Origin: GCA-2731375 sp964344935
GTDB lineage: Bacteria > Pseudomonadota > Alphaproteobacteria > GCA-2731375
Reading direction: 5' to 3'
Assembly (NCBI GenBank): GCA_964344935.1
Contig: CAYFPL010000008.1
Span: 1-64,000 of the forward strand
Length of the DNA: 64,000 bases
This document shows, in pieces, positions 61,841 through 64,000 of the stretch. The position numbers and the translations under genes are program-made. Position 1 is the stretch's first letter. The number at the start of each line of letters is the position of its first letter. Under the pieces are notes generated by a model. That model was given only the letters and a program-made list of their open reading frames with translations, was not told the origin of the DNA and did no database searches.

Positions 61841-63184
61841 ATGGATACGCAAAACATCTTTCGCATTGGAACCGGCGCCGGTTTCTCCTCTGACCGTTTA
61901 GAACCGGCGCTCGACCTGCTTCGCGATGGCCGGTTGCAGGCCATGGTTTTTGAATGCGTCGGCGAACGGACATTAGCCTTCGGGCATCGTGACAGACGAG
62001 CCGACCCATCAAAGGGCTACAACCCGCTTTTAGAGCACCGGATGCGGGCTGTGCTGCCTTTGGCGCGAGCCGCAGGAACCCGCATCATCACCAACATGGG
62101 CGTCGCCAATCCCCGAGCTGCCGCGTTGAAAACGATCAAAGTGGCATCGGAATTGGGACTGGACGGCCTGAAAGTCGCCGCGGTAACCGGCGATGAAGTC
62201 AGCCATTTGCTAGGACCGGAAACGCCTCTTTTGGAGCCTGGTTGCCGGTTGAAGGAAACGGGCCGGGAAATGCTGGCCGCAAACGCCTATTTGGGCATCG
62301 ATGCGATCCTGCCGGCGATCGAGGCAGATGCAGATGTGATCATCACCGGCCGAGTGGCTGATCCTTCTTTGTTTTTGGCGCCCATCGCGCATCATTATTC
62401 CTGGGACCTGGACGATTGGGCGAAACTGGGCGCCGGCACGGCCGTGGGCCACCTTTTGGAATGCGCGGCACAAGTCACAGGCGGCTATTTCGCCGATCCC
62501 GGCCACAAGGAGGTTCCCGACCTCGCCCATGTGGGATTTCCCTTGGCAGAGGTGACGGCCCGGGGCGATGCCACCATCACCAAACTGGCGCAAAGCGGCG
62601 GCCTCGTCAGCCAAAGCACGGTGAAAGAGCAGCTTCTCTATGAAGTGCATGATCCCGGCGCCTATTTGACACCAGATGTCAGCGCCGATTTTTCACAAAT
62701 TGCCCTGGCAGACGACGGGCCCGACCGGGTCCAGGTGCGCAAGGCCGGCGGCAACCCCCGGCCGGAGCAATTGAAGGTCACCGTAGCTTTCGATGGCGGC
62801 CTATTGGCTGAAGCGGAAGTCTCTTATGCTGGTCCTGGCGCCGCCGAACGGGCGCGGATGGCTGGCGACATTGTGGCCGAACGCATGGCCGATTTGCATG
62901 GCACTAATGGACCCATGCGTATCGACCTAATCGGCGTATCGGCCCTGCATGGCTCCGCCGTTGAATACCATGCGGCGGCGGGGGATGTGCGCCTGCGTTG
63001 TGCCATGCGCGCGTCATCGCAATCCGAAGCGGAGTTGCTTTTGTGGGAAGTAGAGTCGCTGTTGTGTTGTGGCCCGGCCGCGGGCGGCGGCTATCGCGGC
63101 CATGTGACCCCCTCGGTGATAACCTATTCCGCCTTTGTCGACCGGCAGGACGTGGTCCCCGCGCTGGAAGTGTTCACCGCATGA
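61841..63184 (+). CDS. AtuA-family protein (DUF1446), main domain
   Basis: A 447-residue member of the AtuA (acyclic terpene utilisation)/DUF1446 family. IGTGAGFSSDRLEPALDLL at the start, NPLLEHRMRAVLPLARAAG, IITNMGVANPRAAA, VIITGRVADPSLFLAPIAHH and GGGYRGHVTPSVITYSAF are family landmarks. The reaction of the family is unsettled. In many bacteria this domain is fused to a C-terminal ferredoxin-fold domain; here that part is a separate gene overlapping by ATGA. Confidence 0.88.
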   Translation: MDTQNIFRIGTGAGFSSDRLEPALDLLRDGRLQAMVFECVGERTLAFGHRDRRADPSKGYNPLLEHRMRAVLPLARAAGTRIITNMGVANPRAAALKTIKVASELGLDGLKVAAVTGDEVSHLLGPETPLLEPGCRLKETGREMLAANAYLGIDAILPAIEADADVIITGRVADPSLFLAPIAHHYSWDLDDWAKLGAGTAVGHLLECAAQVTGGYFADPGHKEVPDLAHVGFPLAEVTARGDATITKLAQSGGLVSQSTVKEQLLYEVHDPGAYLTPDVSADFSQIALADDGPDRVQVRKAGGNPRPEQLKVTVAFDGGLLAEAEVSYAGPGAAERARMAGDIVAERMADLHGTNGPMRIDLIGVSALHGSAVEYHAAAGDVRLRCAMRASSQSEAELLLWEVESLLCCGPAAGGGYRGHVTPSVITYSAFVDRQDVVPALEVFTA

Positions 63185-63501
63185 AGGTGCCGTTGCGGGA
63201 TATCGCCCATGGACGTTCCGGCGATAAGGGCAACCGATCGAACCTGTCCTTATTCGCCTACGACCCGGCACACTATCAAATATTGCTGGAACAGGTGACG
63301 CCCGACAGATTGAAAGCTGCGTTCGGCGGGGTGTTGAAGGGCTCCATCCAGCGTTATGAGTTGCCGAACCTGCAAGGCGTGAATTTCGTCATGGACGAGG
63401 CGCTGGAAGGCGGCGTCAATGAATCCCTCAACCTTGATGGCCACGGCAAATCCTGGAGCGCCATGATCCTGGCCCTGGAAGTGGAGATTTCTGATGGATA
63501 G
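63181..63501 (+). CDS. AtuA-associated ferredoxin-fold protein
   Basis: The 106-residue protein corresponds to the C-terminal domain of fused AtuA proteins: VPLRDIAHGRSGDKGNRSNL is the hallmark start, and GSIQRYELPNLQGVNFVMDE follows, with LNLDGHGKSWSAMILALEVE at the end. Its ATG overlaps the stop of the main AtuA gene, so both products are probably made in equal amounts and act as one complex. Confidence 0.85.
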   Translation: MKVPLRDIAHGRSGDKGNRSNLSLFAYDPAHYQILLEQVTPDRLKAAFGGVLKGSIQRYELPNLQGVNFVMDEALEGGVNESLNLDGHGKSWSAMILALEVEISDG

Positions 63502-63516
63502 CGTGGCACGCGGGCT

Positions 63517-63545
63517 TTGCTTTGACCGACCCGAAGCCCTATGCT
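63517..63545 (+). promoter_or_regulatory. Putative promoter of the TRAP dctP-type gene
   Basis: TTGCTT (63517–63522) and TATGCT (63540–63545), 17 bases apart, lie in the spacer before the substrate-binding protein gene. Both boxes are moderate matches. An AGGGGAG ribosome-site candidate follows at about 63584–63590. Confidence 0.35.
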
Positions 63546-63601
63546 AAGTACGAAAATAACCTAAAGAAGCAAAATCCAACATAACAGGGGAGTATAGTTT
63601 C

Positions 63602-64000
63602 GTGGCGAAAACGATCCTTAAATCTACGGCCACCGTGGCGACTGCCGCCTTTCTGGCATTAGGCTTCGGCGCCGCATCGACGGCCCAGGCCGCCGATTCC
63701 ACTTGGAATTTCAATATCTGGGGCGGTAAGCGCGCCTTTACCGCAGGTATCGAATCCTTGAAAGTTGATCTCGAAAAAGCCGGCGGCGGTGCTTTCGAAC
63801 TCAAGATCAACTATGGCGATGCCCTCGGCCCGCGCCGGCAGAACCCGGAAAATATCCGCGTCGGCGCCTTTGAGGCGGGCCAGATTTGCGTCGGCTACTA
63901 TCCCAACAAGCTGCCGCTCCTCTCGGTTATGGAACTGCCCTTCATCCTCCCCATTGATCTGCAAGAGCGGGCCAATGTGGAAATGGAAGTCCTCAAGCAC
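63602..64000 (+). CDS. TRAP transporter substrate-binding protein DctP-type (N-terminal part)
   Basis: The first 133 codons of a periplasmic TRAP binding protein; the rest lies beyond the right edge. A clear signal peptide spans about residues 1–30 (TATVATAAFLALGFGAAS, cut after AQA). The mature part starts ADSTWNFNIWGG and has INYGDALGPRRQNPENIRVG and MELPFILP, typical of DctP/DctP-like proteins for organic acids. It starts with GTG at 63602. TRAP permease genes would be expected to follow. Confidence 0.88.
   Translation, partial: MAKTILKSTATVATAAFLALGFGAASTAQAADSTWNFNIWGGKRAFTAGIESLKVDLEKAGGGAFELKINYGDALGPRRQNPENIRVGAFEAGQICVGYYPNKLPLLSVMELPFILPIDLQERANVEMEVLKH

Overview
The window comes from the GC-rich chromosome of an alphaproteobacterium, probably a free-living Rhodospirillales-like heterotroph. 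The order yqeY–dnaG–rpoD next to carA is typical of that class. It also carries a CIRCE-controlled groESL operon, a TRAP-type substrate-binding protein, three CaiB/BaiF CoA-transferases and many acyl-CoA enzymes. The class assignment is an inference from gene content and order; no rRNA is present.

Left part (1–16.6 kb), mostly housekeeping: groEL (cut by the left edge) and groES with promoter and CIRCE; a luciferase-like oxidoreductase; an amt/PII nitrogen pair; a conserved unknown protein; a tRNA with CAT anticodon, best read as tRNA-Ile2; a REP-like palindrome; the rpoD–dnaG–yqeY block; and carA, followed by a D-aminoacylase-like amidohydrolase where carB would be expected. Then come a rhodanese, a hotdog thioesterase, a PhoD-like phosphatase coupled to a tiny phospholipase-A2-like protein, and a PLP decarboxylase.

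Middle-left (16.7–30.5 kb), accessory: an AT-rich stand-alone HEPN-type gene (candidate defence gene); a tight four-gene operon of hydantoinase/oxoprolinase subunits A and B with two flavoproteins, one strongly shortened; a TIGR03084-type DinB-fold protein; a sugar-acid dehydratase with an MFS transporter; and a facing operon with an epoxide-hydrolase-like protein, a PEP-mutase/isocitrate-lyase family lyase and a 2-keto-4-pentenoate hydratase-like protein.

Centre (30.6–51.4 kb): a MoxR/CoxE-type ATPase–VWA pair, an MFS exporter and gpt, then a large catabolic block. One co-directional run encodes SDR, MaoC hydratase, crotonase, two dissimilar acyl-CoA dehydrogenases, an ADP-forming acyl-CoA synthetase, an alpha/beta hydrolase, LeuC/LeuD-like hydro-lyase subunits, a nitronate-monooxygenase-family flavoprotein and an MFS transporter. 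Facing it are two tandem-duplicated CaiB transferases, a metallo-beta-lactamase-fold hydrolase and an MmgE/PrpD protein. Together they look like a complete CoA-dependent route for one organic acid whose identity I cannot tell. This is the best candidate here for an undescribed pathway.

Right part (51.5–64 kb): two divergent class III nucleotide cyclases, one a DUF427–cyclase fusion and one membrane-bound; an HSL-type esterase; a phd–doc toxin–antitoxin module with a perfect 28-bp palindrome, abutting dusA; a sulfotransferase; a zinc alcohol dehydrogenase; a third CaiB; a small membrane protein with its own promoter; AtuA encoded as two coupled ORFs; and the start of a TRAP DctP-type protein. 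I found no rRNA, CRISPR array, insertion sequence or integrase. Intergenic stretches are short; none exceeds about 250 bases.
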